A DNA stretch of 64,000 bases, from assembly GCF_038096165.1 (NCBI RefSeq), contig NZ_CP151076.1:3407501-3471500 (forward strand), written 5' to 3'. Origin of the DNA: Pseudomonas sp. G.S.17. Its GTDB lineage: Bacteria > Pseudomonadota > Gammaproteobacteria > Pseudomonadales > Pseudomonadaceae. A program made the translations under genes and the position numbers. Numbering within the stretch: position 1 is the stretch's first letter; every line of letters begins with the position of its first letter. The notes under the pieces were generated by a model, which was given only the letters and a program-made list of their open reading frames with translations, did no database searches and was not told where the DNA came from. Positions 63,783 to 64,000 of this stretch are shown here, piece by piece.

Positions 63783-64000
63783 ATGAGCTACGCAATTATC
63801 GGCTTCGGCAATATTGGCCAGGCCCTGGCCAAGGCATTTGCCCGAAGCGGCATCGAAGTATCCGTTGCAACCACTCGTGACCCGGAGAGCTTTGCCTCCG
63901 CTGCGGCCGCGATCGGACCCACGATCATTCCCAAAACCCTGGCGGAAGCCGTCAAGGCGGACATCGTCTTTTTGGCGATCCGTTTCGAGTCACACCCGGA
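63783..64000 (+). CDS. NADP-binding reductase of the F420-dependent oxidoreductase-like family, 5' part
   Basis: The first 72 codons of a Rossmann-fold protein (AIIGFGNIGQALAKAFARSG at the start, then KADIVFLAIRFESHPE at the window end). It belongs to the same family as the two reductases at 16811-17431 and 18631-19266, though the N-terminal motif is IIGFGNIG rather than IIGSGGMA. AAGGAAAAT precedes the ATG. The gene is cut by the window end. Confidence 0.8.
   Translation, partial: MSYAIIGFGNIGQALAKAFARSGIEVSVATTRDPESFASAAAAIGPTIIPKTLAEAVKADIVFLAIRFESHP

Overview
The window looks like chromosomal DNA of a Pseudomonas, most likely of the fluorescens type. The reasons are the YceH/DUF1993 neighbourhood, the GC-rich codon use, the two-partner secretion operon, the NADP-dependent glyceraldehyde-3-phosphate dehydrogenase, and the many tripartite and major-facilitator uptake systems. 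This is inference from gene content; no 16S or marker search was possible.

Layout. (1) 1-11.2 kb is ordinary core-like DNA: DUF1993 start, yceH, a shikimate-dehydrogenase-like gene, small Pseudomonas-type proteins, pbpG (periplasmic murein endopeptidase), DUF2214, two aldehyde dehydrogenases, a DMT exporter and a heme oxygenase. (2) At 11,217 there is a tRNA-Asn, followed to about 20.5 kb by a gene graveyard. It holds broken pieces of an integrative element (parA, dnaB), AraC, DUF4174, dctA, epoxide hydrolase, HxlR, a choline/betaine binding protein, a phytanoyl-CoA dioxygenase and LysR. Intact cargo genes sit among them: a serine hydrolase, msrA, DUF1203, and a GC-rich operon with two paralogous NADP-binding reductases flanking an NAD-dependent epimerase/dehydratase-like protein. 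(3) 20.6-27.6 kb carries a TetR-controlled RND efflux operon whose outer-membrane partner survives only as a broken remnant, then a DMT transporter and an AraC regulator. (4) 27.8-41.1 kb is a carboxylate uptake region: a TctABC-type transporter, an MFS transporter with a D-2-hydroxyacid FAD dehydrogenase, nhaA, DUF2254, and a TAXI-TRAP transporter with DUF1850. (5) 41.2-52.8 kb is envelope and osmotic or ion homeostasis: a ModA-like binding protein, a two-component system next to a DD-carboxypeptidase, a BCCT transporter with an MscS channel, a CBS/DUF294 protein overlapping a DEDDh exonuclease, and a second nhaA. (6) 53-64 kb holds a LysR/NmrA pair, a two-partner secretion operon (TpsB, a short TpsA with an alanine-rich repeat stalk, and a secreted FecR-domain protein), an integrase remnant, a LysR/GST pair and an HxlR/SDR/reductase module cut by the window end.

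The most notable observations are as follows. The two distant nhaA genes share a conserved leader element (GGTCGGGCCGCC enclosed by covarying stems), which fits a cation-sensing riboswitch. Matching GTGAC-N14-GTCAC palindromes lie in front of the RND operon and its tetR gene. Tandem ACTTGC-N5-GCAAGT operators survive beside a broken HxlR regulator. TTAA repeats spaced like PmrA-type boxes lie at the two-component locus and at the adjacent carboxypeptidase gene. Perfect hairpins separate the binding-protein gene from the membrane genes in both tripartite transporter operons. The TpsB-TpsA-FecR operon may be an incompletely described secretion system.
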